Below are positions 34,368 through 43,728 of a stretch of DNA of 64,000 nt, piece by piece. The position numbers and the translations under genes are program-made. The notes beneath the pieces were generated by a model that was not told the DNA's origin, made no database searches, and saw nothing but the letters and a program-made list of their open reading frames with translations. This stretch comes from Palsa-295 sp963785585 (GTDB taxonomy: Bacteria > Acidobacteriota > Terriglobia > Acidiferrales > UBA7541), in assembly GCA_963785585.1 (NCBI GenBank), contig CAWAVW010000004.1:2294001-2358000 (forward strand), in the 5' to 3' direction. The number at the start of each line of letters is the position of its first letter. Positions within the stretch are counted from its first letter, which is position 1.

Positions 34368-35496
34368 CGAAACCTCGCGGCGCGACCAGGCCTGGATGGA
34401 GCGGGCGCTCGCGCTTGCGGCCAAAGGGACCGGCCTCGCGCATCCGAATCCGATGGTCGGTTGCGTGATCGAAAGGGACGGCGAGATCTGCGGCGAAGGG
34501 TTTCACCGCTACGATTTGCGCGACCACGCGGAGATCGTGGCTCTCAAAATTGCGGGCGACGACGCGCGCGGCTCAACGCTCTACGTGACGCTCGAACCGT
34601 GCTGCCACACGGGACGCACCGGGCCCTGCACCAACGCGATCATCGATGCCGGCGTGAAGCGCGTAGTCGTGGCGATGGAAGATCCGAACCCGCGCGTGGC
34701 GGGAAAAGGGATGGCGCAACTTCGCAGGGCTGGAATCGAGGTGATTGGCGGAGTGGGCGAGGGACACGCGCGGAACCTGAACGCAGATTTCGCCTGCTGG
34801 ATTCGAACGAAACGTCCCCTCGTGACGCTGAAATCGGCGATGACGCTCGACGGAAAAATCGCCGAGCGCGCGGGTCGGGCATCGCAAATCACCAATAAAC
34901 TTTCGCGCCAGGCGGTGCAGCAATTACGCCACGAAGCCGACGGCGTGCTGACGGGCATCGGGACGGTGCTCGCGGACAATCCTCGACTGACCGATCGCAC
35001 GGGGCTGGCGCGCCGACGAAAGCTTTTGCGCGTGGTGGTCGATTCGAGGCTGCGCATTCCGCTGAAATCGAAATTGGTCCGGTCGTGCGATGGCGACGTG
35101 GTGATATTTACAACCACGTCGTCGCGCAGCTCGAAGGCGCGTGCTCTTGCCCAAGCCGGAGTAGACGTGGTGCGCACCCGAGCGAAGCGCGGACGAGTGG
35201 ATCTGTCAGCGGTGGTGAAGGAACTCGGACGCCGCGAAGTTCTCAATTTGCTTCTGGAAGCAGGTTCGGCGTTGAATGGCGCGGCGCTCGAAGCGGGAAT
35301 CGTCGATCGATTGATTTTGTTTTACGCGCCGCGGATGATGGGCGGCGGCGTCCCGATGGCGGGAATTGCCGCGACGCGCATTTTGCGGCCGTCGGATTTG
35401 CGCGATGTCCGCTTCACGCCGTACGGTTCGGATTTCTCGATCGAAGGATACCTACACGATGTTTACGGGAATCGTCGAACAAGCCGGAAAAATTGA
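34345..35496 (+). CDS. ribD: Bifunctional diaminohydroxyphosphoribosylaminopyrimidine deaminase / 5-amino-6-(5-phosphoribosylamino)uracil reductase
   Basis: Second and third steps of riboflavin synthesis. N-terminal cytidine-deaminase-like domain with the zinc site HAEIVAL and PCCHTGRTGPC; C-terminal reductase domain with LKSAMTLDGKIA, NKLSRQAVQQLRHEADGVLTGIGTVLADNP and LLEAGSALNGAALE. ATG at 34345 overlaps ftsY by 23 bp; a later ATG at 34396 (MERALALAA) is the alternative. ribE overlaps its 3' end by 38 bp. Confidence 0.95.
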   Translation: MSIPSSTDETSRRDQAWMERALALAAKGTGLAHPNPMVGCVIERDGEICGEGFHRYDLRDHAEIVALKIAGDDARGSTLYVTLEPCCHTGRTGPCTNAIIDAGVKRVVVAMEDPNPRVAGKGMAQLRRAGIEVIGGVGEGHARNLNADFACWIRTKRPLVTLKSAMTLDGKIAERAGRASQITNKLSRQAVQQLRHEADGVLTGIGTVLADNPRLTDRTGLARRRKLLRVVVDSRLRIPLKSKLVRSCDGDVVIFTTTSSRSSKARALAQAGVDVVRTRAKRGRVDLSAVVKELGRREVLNLLLEAGSALNGAALEAGIVDRLILFYAPRMMGGGVPMAGIAATRILRPSDLRDVRFTPYGSDFSIEGYLHDVYGNRRTSRKN

Positions 35497-36115
35497 ATCG
35501 CTCAAGCACGCGAAGGATGGCGGGCGGTTGCGCGTGGCGTTTGGCGAGGGCGCGGAGAATATCGCTCGCGAAACGAAGCTGGGCGATTCGATCGCGGTGA
35601 ATGGTTGCTGCCTGACGGTTGTGGAATTTGACGCGCAACATTTTTCCGCCGATCTTTCCGGCGAGACGCTGCGCCGCACGAACTTCGGCAAAAAAAAAGC
35701 CGGCGATCTCGTGAATCTCGAACGGCCCCTGGCGGCAGGCGCGCGCCTGGGCGGCCATTTCATGCAGGGCCACGTGGACGGAATCGGACGCGTGACGCGC
35801 CTAGTTGCCGAAGGCGAGAACTGGTGGCTATCGGTGCGCGTGCCGGAGGAGCTGCGGCGATACGTGGCCGAAAAAGGATCGATCGCGATCGATGGAATCA
35901 GCCTGACGGTGGCGCGGTGGCACGAAGGCGTTGCGGACATTGCGCTGATTCCGTTTACCTACGCGCACACAAACGTGCACACGATGGCGGCGAACACCGC
36001 CGTAAATATCGAGACCGACATCCTGGCGAAATATGTGGAGAGCCTGATCGGCAAACCCGCCGCGCACGAGCCGTCCGCTATCACCACGAAAAAACTGATC
36101 GAAGAAGGATTTTAG
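35459..36115 (+). CDS. ribE: Riboflavin synthase, alpha subunit
   Basis: Trimeric enzyme dismutating two lumazines to riboflavin. It has two lumazine-binding barrels: MFTGIVEQAGKIESL with GCCLTV in the first, and GHFMQGHVDGIGRV with IDGISLTV in the second. At 218 residues it is the family length. The ATG at 35459 overlaps ribD by 38 bp and is preceded by AAGGA. ribBA lies 20 kb away and ribH is not in the window. Confidence 0.95.
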   Translation: MFTGIVEQAGKIESLKHAKDGGRLRVAFGEGAENIARETKLGDSIAVNGCCLTVVEFDAQHFSADLSGETLRRTNFGKKKAGDLVNLERPLAAGARLGGHFMQGHVDGIGRVTRLVAEGENWWLSVRVPEELRRYVAEKGSIAIDGISLTVARWHEGVADIALIPFTYAHTNVHTMAANTAVNIETDILAKYVESLIGKPAAHEPSAITTKKLIEEGF

Positions 36116-36121
36116 GCGCGC

Positions 36122-37291
36122 ATGCCGGCAACGAAAGCGTACGACGTGGCGGTGATTGGCGCGGGAGTTTTCGGCGCGTGGACGGCCTATACGCTGTGCA
36201 AGGCGGGCGTTTCCGTGGCGCTCGTCGATTCGTACGGTCCGGCGAACGCGCGCGCCAGCTCGGGCGGCGAATCGCGGATCATTCGCATGGGCTATGGCGC
36301 GGACGAGATTTACACCCGCTGGTCGATGCGCTCGCTGCCGATGTGGAAGCAACTGTTCGTGGAAGCGCACCGTCCGGAACTGTTTCGCCAGACGGGCGTG
36401 CTGTGGATCGCTCCCCCCAATTATTTATACGCGCTCGATTCGTTCGCCGCGATGCAGCGGCTCGGTATCGCCACCGAAAAATTGAGCGTCGCCGATTTGC
36501 GCGAGCGGTTCCCTCAAATCGAATTCGAAGAGGACGCCTGGGGAGTGCTGGAGCCGCAGAGCGGCGTGCTGCTGGCGCGGCGCGCGGTACACGCGGTGGT
36601 GGAGCGTGCCGAGAAGCTCGGCGCGGATTTCCGCATCGGCGCGGTGAATCCGCCGCGGGCGGAAGGGCGCCTGAGCGATCTTACAACTTCGAACGGCGAA
36701 CGTATTTCCGCCGGAACGTACGTATTCGCTTGCGGGCCGTGGATGGGGAAAGTTTTTCCGGACCTGCTGGCGAGCCGGATTTTTCCGTCACGCGCGGAGA
36801 TTTTCTTTTTCGGCGTTCCCCCGGGCGCCACACAATTTCGAGAAGGCACGCTTCCCACCTGGCTGTACCTGAAGGACGAATTCTACGGAATGCCGGACAT
36901 CGAGGGCCGCGGATTCAAAGTCGCGGACGACCGGCACGGCCCGATCGTCGATCCGGACACGCAATCGCGTATCGCGAGCGCCGAGACGCTGGAAGCCGCA
37001 CGAGCGTTTCTGGCGCGGCGATTCCCTGCTTTAGCGAACGCGCCGGTGGTGGAAACGCGCGTGTGCCAGTACGAAAATACTTCGAACGGCGACTTTCTAA
37101 TCGACCGGCATCCGGAGAGCGAAAACGTGTGGCTCGCTGGCGGAGGTTCGGGTCACGGATTCAAGCACGGGCCGGCGGTGGGAGAGTACGTTACGGCGAG
37201 AGTGCTGGGCGACCCGAAGGGACAATCGCCCGTCGAACAGCGGTTTTCGCTGGCGACGAAACTTTCGCAGCAGAGCCGCGCGGTTCACTAA
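36122..37291 (+). CDS. FAD-dependent amine oxidoreductase (monomeric sarcosine oxidase/SolA type)
   Basis: A 389-residue DAO-fold enzyme. FAD-binding GxGxxG is in VAVIGAGVFGAWTA (9-22). SSGGESRIIRMGYG (about 45-58) is a hallmark of monomeric sarcosine oxidases and N-methyltryptophan oxidases; the C-terminus has LAGGGSGHGFKHGPAVG. Known relatives oxidise N-methyl amino acids or amines, releasing H2O2. The Cys used for covalent flavin attachment in some relatives is not certain here. It follows ribE by 6 bp, so it may be co-transcribed with flavin genes; exact substrate is unknown. Confidence 0.85.
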   Translation: MPATKAYDVAVIGAGVFGAWTAYTLCKAGVSVALVDSYGPANARASSGGESRIIRMGYGADEIYTRWSMRSLPMWKQLFVEAHRPELFRQTGVLWIAPPNYLYALDSFAAMQRLGIATEKLSVADLRERFPQIEFEEDAWGVLEPQSGVLLARRAVHAVVERAEKLGADFRIGAVNPPRAEGRLSDLTTSNGERISAGTYVFACGPWMGKVFPDLLASRIFPSRAEIFFFGVPPGATQFREGTLPTWLYLKDEFYGMPDIEGRGFKVADDRHGPIVDPDTQSRIASAETLEAARAFLARRFPALANAPVVETRVCQYENTSNGDFLIDRHPESENVWLAGGGSGHGFKHGPAVGEYVTARVLGDPKGQSPVEQRFSLATKLSQQSRAVH

Positions 37292-37306
37292 GATTCGAGA
37301 ATCGGC

Positions 37307-38770
37307 TTAGCCGTTTGCGCGGGCATCGCGAGCTTTGGACCGCGCGCCGCGGTAGTACAGCACCAGCCCGAGAAGTACGGATACCACGGTGCCGATCACC
37401 AGTTTCGCGACGAAGAGAAACTTGTTGAGCGATTCGGCGGGCGGAATGAACGAAAGCGCGATCCCGCCGAGAACCACAAACATCCCCAGCAGGCTCGCAA
37501 TCCAAACGCCTACGGTGCCACCGGGAATCAGCACGGCGTTCGGCGTGGTGGTGCGGTCTTTGCGGTATGCCAGTCGAATCGCCGCGGCGTACATGTAGAT
37601 CAGGGCGATGAAATAAACGATCGTCGTCGCGTCCACCAGGATCTGGTACGCGCTGTTTGCAGTTTCGTTGATTTGAATGGCAAGCAAGATGATCGCCGAA
37701 ATCGCGGCTTGCACGAGAATGGCGACATACGGCGTCTTCCATTTGGGATGAATTTTTCCGAACGCTGCGGGCAGGTAGCGATCCAGGCCGGCGACGAAGG
37801 GAACGCGAGAAACTCCAGCGACCGTGGTTCCGACGCCGCCCGCATTACCCACGGAAACGAGCATCGCGGCGAGAACGCCCACAAAACCGATGCGCAGCGC
37901 CACCGACCCGGTGGTGATCGCCTGAAACACGCCGCTCTTGGTGTCCACATCGGCGGCGGGCACCAGCGACAGCACAGCGAGCGTTCCCACGATGTAAATT
38001 ACGGCGATCAACGCGCCGGAAGCGAAAATCGCGCGGGGAAACGTGCGGCGCGGATCGCGCACTTCCTCGCTCATCATCGAACCGATTTCCAGTCCGGTGA
38101 AGGCAAACGCAATCTGTGGCCAGAAATTCACCGTGCCCCAATCCCAGTGCGGCATCATGTTGGCAATCGTGAAATGGGTGATCGAACCGTGCGCGCGCAC
38201 CAGAAGGAAGGCGATCGCCGCGAGAATTAACAGCGGCAAATAGGTGGAAACGCCGCCCGCGTTCTGAAGCCATTTACCGATGTTCAGGCCGATCAAGTTC
38301 ATGCCCACCGCCACGGCGAGCAAAACAAACGATCCGATCAGCAGAAACGCGCGGTTCTGCGCCAGCGCGGCGCCACCGGGTCCGGCCACGTACGCGCTCA
38401 TGGCGGCGCTCGCGAGTAACAGGGCGGGAAAATAAAAAATCGTGTAGATCCAATACGTCCATCCGGCGATGAAACCGTGAAAATCGCCGAAAGCGTCTTT
38501 GGTCCAGGCGTACAGGCCGCCTTCTTCGGGAAAACGCGAGGTGAGTTCGACAATTACCATCGCCGTCGGCACAAAGAAGCCGACCGCGGCAAGAACCCAA
38601 AGAGAGATCGAAGAGGCGCCGTTGTGCGAAGCGGCCGCAATCCATCTCGGACCGAGCACGGCCGCGATGTTGAAGAGGAGCAAATCCCAAAAACCCATCA
38701 CGCGGCGAAGCTGGCTTTTCGGATCGACCGCGCCCGGCGACCCGGGATTGTCTGGCGAAGTCTGGCTCAC
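37307..38770 (-). CDS. APC-superfamily amino-acid permease
   Basis: A 487-residue transporter with 12 or so membrane segments. The N-terminal hydrophilic tail precedes VMGFWDLLLFNIAAVLGPRW, the unwound first helix of APC transporters. ELTSRFPEEGGLYAWTKDAFG is the conserved EGG motif after segment 2, and FTGLEIGSMMSEEVRDP matches segment 6. Substrate not predictable. It starts with GTG overlapping the ABC ATPase stop (GTGA) and is the last gene of a five-gene coupled operon. Confidence 0.88.
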   Translation of the reverse strand: MSQTSPDNPGSPGAVDPKSQLRRVMGFWDLLLFNIAAVLGPRWIAAASHNGASSISLWVLAAVGFFVPTAMVIVELTSRFPEEGGLYAWTKDAFGDFHGFIAGWTYWIYTIFYFPALLLASAAMSAYVAGPGGAALAQNRAFLLIGSFVLLAVAVGMNLIGLNIGKWLQNAGGVSTYLPLLILAAIAFLLVRAHGSITHFTIANMMPHWDWGTVNFWPQIAFAFTGLEIGSMMSEEVRDPRRTFPRAIFASGALIAVIYIVGTLAVLSLVPAADVDTKSGVFQAITTGSVALRIGFVGVLAAMLVSVGNAGGVGTTVAGVSRVPFVAGLDRYLPAAFGKIHPKWKTPYVAILVQAAISAIILLAIQINETANSAYQILVDATTIVYFIALIYMYAAAIRLAYRKDRTTTPNAVLIPGGTVGVWIASLLGMFVVLGGIALSFIPPAESLNKFLFVAKLVIGTVVSVLLGLVLYYRGARSKARDARANG

Positions 38771-39534
38771 TCGGATTCGTCCAGCGCGGGAATGATTTCG
38801 TCCTGCGCGAGAAAATTTCGCAAAAACGGATCTTTCGATGCTTCGAGCTCGGGCCAGGTGCCAAAGAAAGCGATGCCGCCGTCGCTGAGGAAAATCACGC
38901 GGTCCGCGAGTTTCTTGCCGAGGTGCGTATCGTGCGTCACCACGATGGACGTCTTGTGGAGCTTGGCTTTTAATTTCACGATCAAATCGCCCACGTGCGC
39001 GGCCATCAAGGGATCGACCATGGTGGTGGGCTCGTCGTACAAAATCGCGTCTGGATTTTCGGCGAGGGCGCGGGCGATGGCCACGGCGCGTTTCGAACCG
39101 GTGCTCAGCTCGGCGGGCAGCCGTTCGGCTTCTTCGGTCACTTCCAGGTCCTTCATCAATCCGGCGACGATCTCGTCGATTTTTTCTTCGTCGTCATGTC
39201 CCGCTCGATTTTCCAGAGGAAAGGCGACGTTTTCTTCGACGGTGAGCGAATCGAACAGAGCGCCGGACTGAAAAACCATGGTCACGTGGCGCCGAACTTC
39301 GGAGAACTGGGCTTCGCTCCAGCCGGTGACGTTTTGCCCCGCGACGATGATTTGACCCGCGTCCGGCTGCATGAAACCGAGCAGCAGCTTCAGCGAGACC
39401 GATTTGCCCACGCCGCTGCGGCCCATGATTACGGCGGTCTCTCCGCGATCGACGAAAAAGCTCACGTCTTTCAATACGGCGTTGTCGCCGAAAGATTTGG
39501 AGACGTTTCGAAATTCGAAATAGTGCTCGCTCAT
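38767..39534 (-). CDS. ABC transporter ATP-binding protein, MlaF-like
   Basis: A 255-residue ATPase. Walker A GRSGVGKS (about 38-45), Q loop VFQSGALFDSLTVEENVAFPL as in MlaF/Ttg2A, Walker B AILYDEPTTMVDP, and H loop VVTHD. The signature motif is LSTGSKR where LSGG is usual. MlaF works with MlaE and MlaD in phospholipid traffic between the membranes, but neither permease nor MCE gene is adjacent, so the partner must lie elsewhere. Both its ends overlap neighbours by 4 bp (ATGA, GTGA). Confidence 0.85.
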   Translation of the reverse strand: MSEHYFEFRNVSKSFGDNAVLKDVSFFVDRGETAVIMGRSGVGKSVSLKLLLGFMQPDAGQIIVAGQNVTGWSEAQFSEVRRHVTMVFQSGALFDSLTVEENVAFPLENRAGHDDEEKIDEIVAGLMKDLEVTEEAERLPAELSTGSKRAVAIARALAENPDAILYDEPTTMVDPLMAAHVGDLIVKLKAKLHKTSIVVTHDTHLGKKLADRVIFLSDGGIAFFGTWPELEASKDPFLRNFLAQDEIIPALDESE

Positions 39535-40178
39535 AAAATAGCGCGTCCGCCAAAACGCGCCTTGGCGTCTTCGTAGTCCTGGGGCGAGTTCATATTCTTG
39601 AATAGGGTGCCGTCGGAATCAAAGGCTTTCCACTCGGAGGGTTCCACGGAATCGAGCCGGCCCTGGCGGCGGAGCTCGGCGACGCAATCCTGAACTTTCA
39701 GGCGACCGTTGGCGACGGCGTCACGAACAAGTGGCTCGCAGCTCTTCCGGTAGGCCGCGCAGAGCGGCTCGGTCCAGTGATCGTTCACCGCAAGAACAGC
39801 ATCTGCCGCAGACGTTTGCGCGCGCTGGATCAAGAACGCGAGCCAGTCGGCAGTCAGATGGGGCAAATCGCACGCCAAGATCAGATTCCATTCGGTAAGG
39901 GTGACGCGGAGCGCGGTGGCGATGCCGCCCAGTGGACCCGCGCCCGGCCAATCGTCGGCCACAACCTGAAAGCCAAACTCGCGGTAGGATTCCGGCGCAC
40001 CAATCACGGTGGCGGTCGCGCCGGAAGCGGCTTCGACGAGCCGCACGGCGCGGGAAATCATCGGCATGCGGTCGATTTCGAGCAGTGCTTTATCGCGACC
40101 CATGCGCGAACTCTTGCCGCCAGCGAGGACGAAGCCGGCGCATTCGCTTTTTCTGTCGTGATGCGCGCCGCTCGTCAT
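39531..40178 (-). CDS. mobA: Molybdenum cofactor guanylyltransferase MobA
   Basis: Transfers GMP to molybdopterin to form the bis-MGD precursor. N-terminal nucleotidyltransferase signature VLAGGKSSRMGRDKALL, followed by DDWPGAGPLGGIATAL and LACDLPHL, all typical of MobA. The C-terminus has NMNSPQDYEDAK. ATG at 40178 overlaps the response-regulator stop as ATGA; an extended frame upstream is basic and unconserved. No other moa/mob gene is in the window, so its place in this operon is unexpected. Confidence 0.9.
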   Translation of the reverse strand: MTSGAHHDRKSECAGFVLAGGKSSRMGRDKALLEIDRMPMISRAVRLVEAASGATATVIGAPESYREFGFQVVADDWPGAGPLGGIATALRVTLTEWNLILACDLPHLTADWLAFLIQRAQTSAADAVLAVNDHWTEPLCAAYRKSCEPLVRDAVANGRLKVQDCVAELRRQGRLDSVEPSEWKAFDSDGTLFKNMNSPQDYEDAKARFGGRAIL

Positions 40179-41566
40179 TTTACCGGCCTCTGGATTCCGA
40201 GCTCGCGCAACTTTTCTTGCAGGCTCTGGCGGTGCAGGCCGATTTCTTCGGCGGTCCGGGATACGTTCCATCGGTGGCTTTCCAGCTTTCTCTTTAAGTA
40301 GGTAATTTCAAACTGGCGCCTGGCTTCGCGAAAGTCGCTCTCGGCCAAAAAAATCTCGGCTCCGGACGCTTCCCCGGGAATCGCGAAGCCGGTCGCGGGT
40401 TTACCCGATCGAATCTCGTCCGGCAGATCGGCGACTGTGATTTCATCGCCGGAGCTGAGCACCACCGATCGCTCGATTGCGTTGCGAAGCTCGCGGACAT
40501 TGCCCGGCCATTCGAAGCGGCCAAGCAAGTCCATCGCTTGGCGGGAGAATCGAAGCTTGCGATTGTGGCGCGCGCCCAATTGCTGCAGAAAGCTGGCGAC
40601 AAGCAGAGCGATGTCGTCTTTATGTTCGCGAAGAGGCGGCAGGTCGAGCGCCACGACGCGAAGACGGTAATACAAATCCTCGCGGAACTTTCCGGCAGCG
40701 ATTTCGCCCAGTAGATTGCGGTGCGTCGCGCTGATTACGCGAACGTCCACATCGATCGAGTGCGAGCCGCCCAGGCGCTCGATCTTGCGGCTTTCGAGAG
40801 CGCGCAAGACTTTCGCCTGGGTCGCCGGAGGCATGTCGCCGATTTCATCGAGAAACAGAGTGCCGCCGGAGGCGAGCTCGAATTTGCCCTTGCGCTGTTG
40901 CGCCGCTCCGGTGAATGCGCCGCGTTCGTAGCCGAAGAGTTCGGATTCGACCAGGTTTTCGGGCAGCGCTGCGCAGTTCACAGCGACGAAGGGTTTTGAG
41001 GCGCGCGAAGAGCGGTCGTGAATTTCCTGCGCGAGCAAGTCTTTTCCCGTGCCGCTTTCGCCCAAAATCAAGACGGTCGCGTCGGTAGCCGCCACGCGCT
41101 CGGCCATTTCGAATACGCCGCGCATGGGTGGCGATGAGCCGATCATCCGGCCGAACTGGCCGTCGCCGACGAGTTCGCGGCGCAAGCGTTGGTTCTCGGC
41201 GCCCAAATCGGAGAGTTGCAGAATTTTGGCGACGCGATGGCGCAGCTCTTCGATGTCGAAACCCTTGACGATGTAATCCGACGCGCCCTCCTTCAGCGCT
41301 TCGACGGCCGTTTTCGCCGAGTCGAGCGCCGAGACGACTAACACGGGGGTGCTGTTTTCGCTTCCGCGGAGCGATCGCAAAAACGCAAGGCCGTCTTCGC
41401 CCGGCATCACCATGTCGAGCAGGATCAAATCGGGTGGCTGCGAATCGATGGCGAGGCGCGCTTCGGCCGCTGATCCGGCTTCGACGATTTTGTATTTCGA
41501 TTCGAGGGCGCGACGCGTGCCATAGCGCGCCGAGGGTTCGTCGTCCACCAGCAGAATCGTTTTCAT
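40175..41566 (-). CDS. Sigma-54-dependent NtrC-family response regulator
   Basis: A 463-residue regulator. Receiver domain 1-120 with the phospho-acceptor Asp51 in LILLDMVMPG and Lys in DYIVKGF. AAA+ domain with GESGTGKD (Walker A), ELFGYERGAFTGA (sigma-54 contact loop intact) and GGTLFLDEIGDMP (Walker B). The C-terminal Fis-type helix-turn-helix is RNVSRTAEEIGLHRQSLQEKL-like. Its partner kinase is immediately upstream (ATGA overlap). Target genes are unknown; I did not find a clear GG-N10-GC promoter nearby. Confidence 0.94.
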   Translation of the reverse strand: MKTILLVDDEPSARYGTRRALESKYKIVEAGSAAEARLAIDSQPPDLILLDMVMPGEDGLAFLRSLRGSENSTPVLVVSALDSAKTAVEALKEGASDYIVKGFDIEELRHRVAKILQLSDLGAENQRLRRELVGDGQFGRMIGSSPPMRGVFEMAERVAATDATVLILGESGTGKDLLAQEIHDRSSRASKPFVAVNCAALPENLVESELFGYERGAFTGAAQQRKGKFELASGGTLFLDEIGDMPPATQAKVLRALESRKIERLGGSHSIDVDVRVISATHRNLLGEIAAGKFREDLYYRLRVVALDLPPLREHKDDIALLVASFLQQLGARHNRKLRFSRQAMDLLGRFEWPGNVRELRNAIERSVVLSSGDEITVADLPDEIRSGKPATGFAIPGEASGAEIFLAESDFREARRQFEITYLKRKLESHRWNVSRTAEEIGLHRQSLQEKLRELGIQRPVK

Positions 41567-43578
41567 TGTGCCTCTCGTTTCTCGGCTGCGGACGCAGCGG
41601 GGGAACCATCCACGCCCTCGGGCGCGACCGGCAGACTCAACCGGAATCGCGCGCCTTTTCCGTTGCGCAAAGGGCTTTCGCAGGCGAGCATGCCGCCCAT
41701 TTCGTCCACGCGGCGCGCCACGATCGAAAGACCGAGGCCCGTGCCCGTCGGTTTGGTGGTGAAATACGGCTGAAAGATATTGGCGCGCAACTCCTGGGAA
41801 ATTCCGGGGCCGTCGTCTTCGACGAGAATTTCGATGCGTTCGCCGTGGCGCGCCAGGCTGACTCGAACACGTCCGCCATCGGGCTGCGCTTCGATGGCAT
41901 TGACGATCAGGTTCGAGAGAACTTCGCTGAGCGAATCCTCGGACGCGAGCGCGAACACTTCCTGCGATGGTTGCTCGAATTCAAGGCGTACGTTGCGGCG
42001 CTCAGCGTCATGTCGAAATAAAACGGCGGTCTGTCGAGCGAGGGTCACGGCGGCCACGCGTTCGCCATTCACCGAGGGCTTTGCGTACCGCAGCAGCTGC
42101 GTGAGTTTCGCATTCATCCGGTCAATTTCAGTGACGACGAGTGCGCAATCGCGCCGGATATCGACGGGCAGATCGGGATTTTCGAGTTGGACTTGCAGAA
42201 CCGTCTTCATGGAGCTGAGCGGATTGCGCAGGTTGTGCGACACGCTCGCGGCCATTTGGCCGAGTGACGCCAGGCGTTCGCGTTCGGCCAGTTCCCTCTC
42301 GAGCCCTACCTTCTGCTCGATCAACCGCGCGAGGTCGATCATCGAGGAAAGTTGATCGGCGACCATTTGCAGCGAAGCGCTGGTCTCGCCGGTCAAAAAT
42401 GCGCCGGTGGAGGACGCTTCGAGCAAGCCAATTTCGGCTCCATCGCGCTTGAGCGAAATCGGCAGCACGTGTCCGAGGCCGCCCGGTGATTCGAGCGGTG
42501 CGAGCGCGGCGTTGCGCGGAACGGAGATGCGAACCGCCGCGAGTCCAAATTCTTCTCGAATCCGTTGTTCTGCCTGGGCGAGCAATCCGCTCACGCTTCC
42601 CTGGCGCGCCATTTGCTGCAATTCGCTCGTCAACCGCTGGACGCCGCCCAGACCTTCCTGAAATCGCTTTTGCAACATCGGGCCAATCACGCGCTCGAGC
42701 GGCTCGAAAAGAAAGATGAGCACGAAGAGCAATACGCTGGCCGTGGCTTCGGGCGGTACAACCGGTTCCAACCAGCCGCCGATCCGGCGCACAAACGCGA
42801 GATAGAGCACCGCGAGGAACGTGACGGGCAGCGCGTACACCAGGTTGCGTTGCGCCCGGTACTCCAGAAAGTTATGACGCAGGAAAAAATAGAGAACGAT
42901 CGCACCAGGCAGAATTCCCGCCAGAATGATCGCCGACAGGAAGCCGCCCGAATCCCAGCGAAGCAGCGCCGGAAACCAACCGTAGAGCGCCAGCAAAATC
43001 GCAAGCACGCTGGAAGCGACGAAAAGACTGCCGAAAAAACGGCGTTCGACGCCCGGCGACGACATCCGCCAGTCTCGCGCCTCGAGAAAAGCGTCGAGGA
43101 GCGCGATGAACGGAATCACCCGCGCGCCGGTCTCGGCGAAAAAGCGCAGCATGGTGGGAAGCTGTGTCGAAAGCGGGCCGTCGCGGAGCAAGGAAAAGCC
43201 GGCGAGCAATTCCAAAAGCGCCACCAGATAGAAAATCACGACGGCCAGGCGGCCGAGAATTCCAGGCGGCAATTTTCGGATTTGCGTTGAGTAGGCGAAA
43301 TGCGCCTGCCAGACGAGCGGGAACAAGAGCAACGTCCCGAAGGCGACGAGCGCGACGGAAAATAATCGAGTGGCTTCGGGCGGCGCCGGATACTGGAGCG
43401 CGGCGTTGATTTCGAGCAGGCCGCCGGCGTAGATCAGGAACAGTGCGAAGGCGATAAAGAAGAGCAAGCGCTCGAGCCGTCGCGGACGGCGATGCCCGAG
43501 GATCAGGGCAAGCAAAAACAAATACACGAGCGTGCCAGCGGTAAAACCAATCAGCCGGATATAGAAAAGTGATTGCAC
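41563..43578 (-). CDS. Membrane sensor histidine kinase
   Basis: A 671-residue kinase. About seven membrane segments occupy residues 8-290, a GAF-like domain follows (about 310-420), then HisKA with His448 in SVSHNLRNPLSS, and HATPase_c with NLIVNAIEAQPDGG, EDDGPGIS, FQPYFTTKPTGTGLGLSI. The layout resembles PrsK-type kinases of exosortase systems, but nothing else of such a system is here. The start is GTG. It heads the five-gene operon and is paired with the NtrC-type regulator. Confidence 0.92.
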   Translation of the reverse strand: MQSLFYIRLIGFTAGTLVYLFLLALILGHRRPRRLERLLFFIAFALFLIYAGGLLEINAALQYPAPPEATRLFSVALVAFGTLLLFPLVWQAHFAYSTQIRKLPPGILGRLAVVIFYLVALLELLAGFSLLRDGPLSTQLPTMLRFFAETGARVIPFIALLDAFLEARDWRMSSPGVERRFFGSLFVASSVLAILLALYGWFPALLRWDSGGFLSAIILAGILPGAIVLYFFLRHNFLEYRAQRNLVYALPVTFLAVLYLAFVRRIGGWLEPVVPPEATASVLLFVLIFLFEPLERVIGPMLQKRFQEGLGGVQRLTSELQQMARQGSVSGLLAQAEQRIREEFGLAAVRISVPRNAALAPLESPGGLGHVLPISLKRDGAEIGLLEASSTGAFLTGETSASLQMVADQLSSMIDLARLIEQKVGLERELAERERLASLGQMAASVSHNLRNPLSSMKTVLQVQLENPDLPVDIRRDCALVVTEIDRMNAKLTQLLRYAKPSVNGERVAAVTLARQTAVLFRHDAERRNVRLEFEQPSQEVFALASEDSLSEVLSNLIVNAIEAQPDGGRVRVSLARHGERIEILVEDDGPGISQELRANIFQPYFTTKPTGTGLGLSIVARRVDEMGGMLACESPLRNGKGARFRLSLPVAPEGVDGSPAASAAEKREAQ

Positions 43579-43728
43579 CCGTCGATGGGGCAGAGTTTAG
43601 CGCAGAGCGAAAATTGGGACAATACGAAAGTGTCGGAAAAACCTTACAGCGCTCAAGGCAAAGAATATAAGTAACTTAGCGGATTCATCCTTGGTTCAAA
43701 ATGTGAGTGTGAAATTAGCAGCTTTTGC

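Noticed and set aside
41563..43578. PrsK-like kinase as evidence for a PEP-CTERM/exosortase system
   Set aside because: The domain order is similar, but there is no exosortase, PEP-CTERM substrate or polysaccharide locus in the window, so I leave the kinase unspecified.
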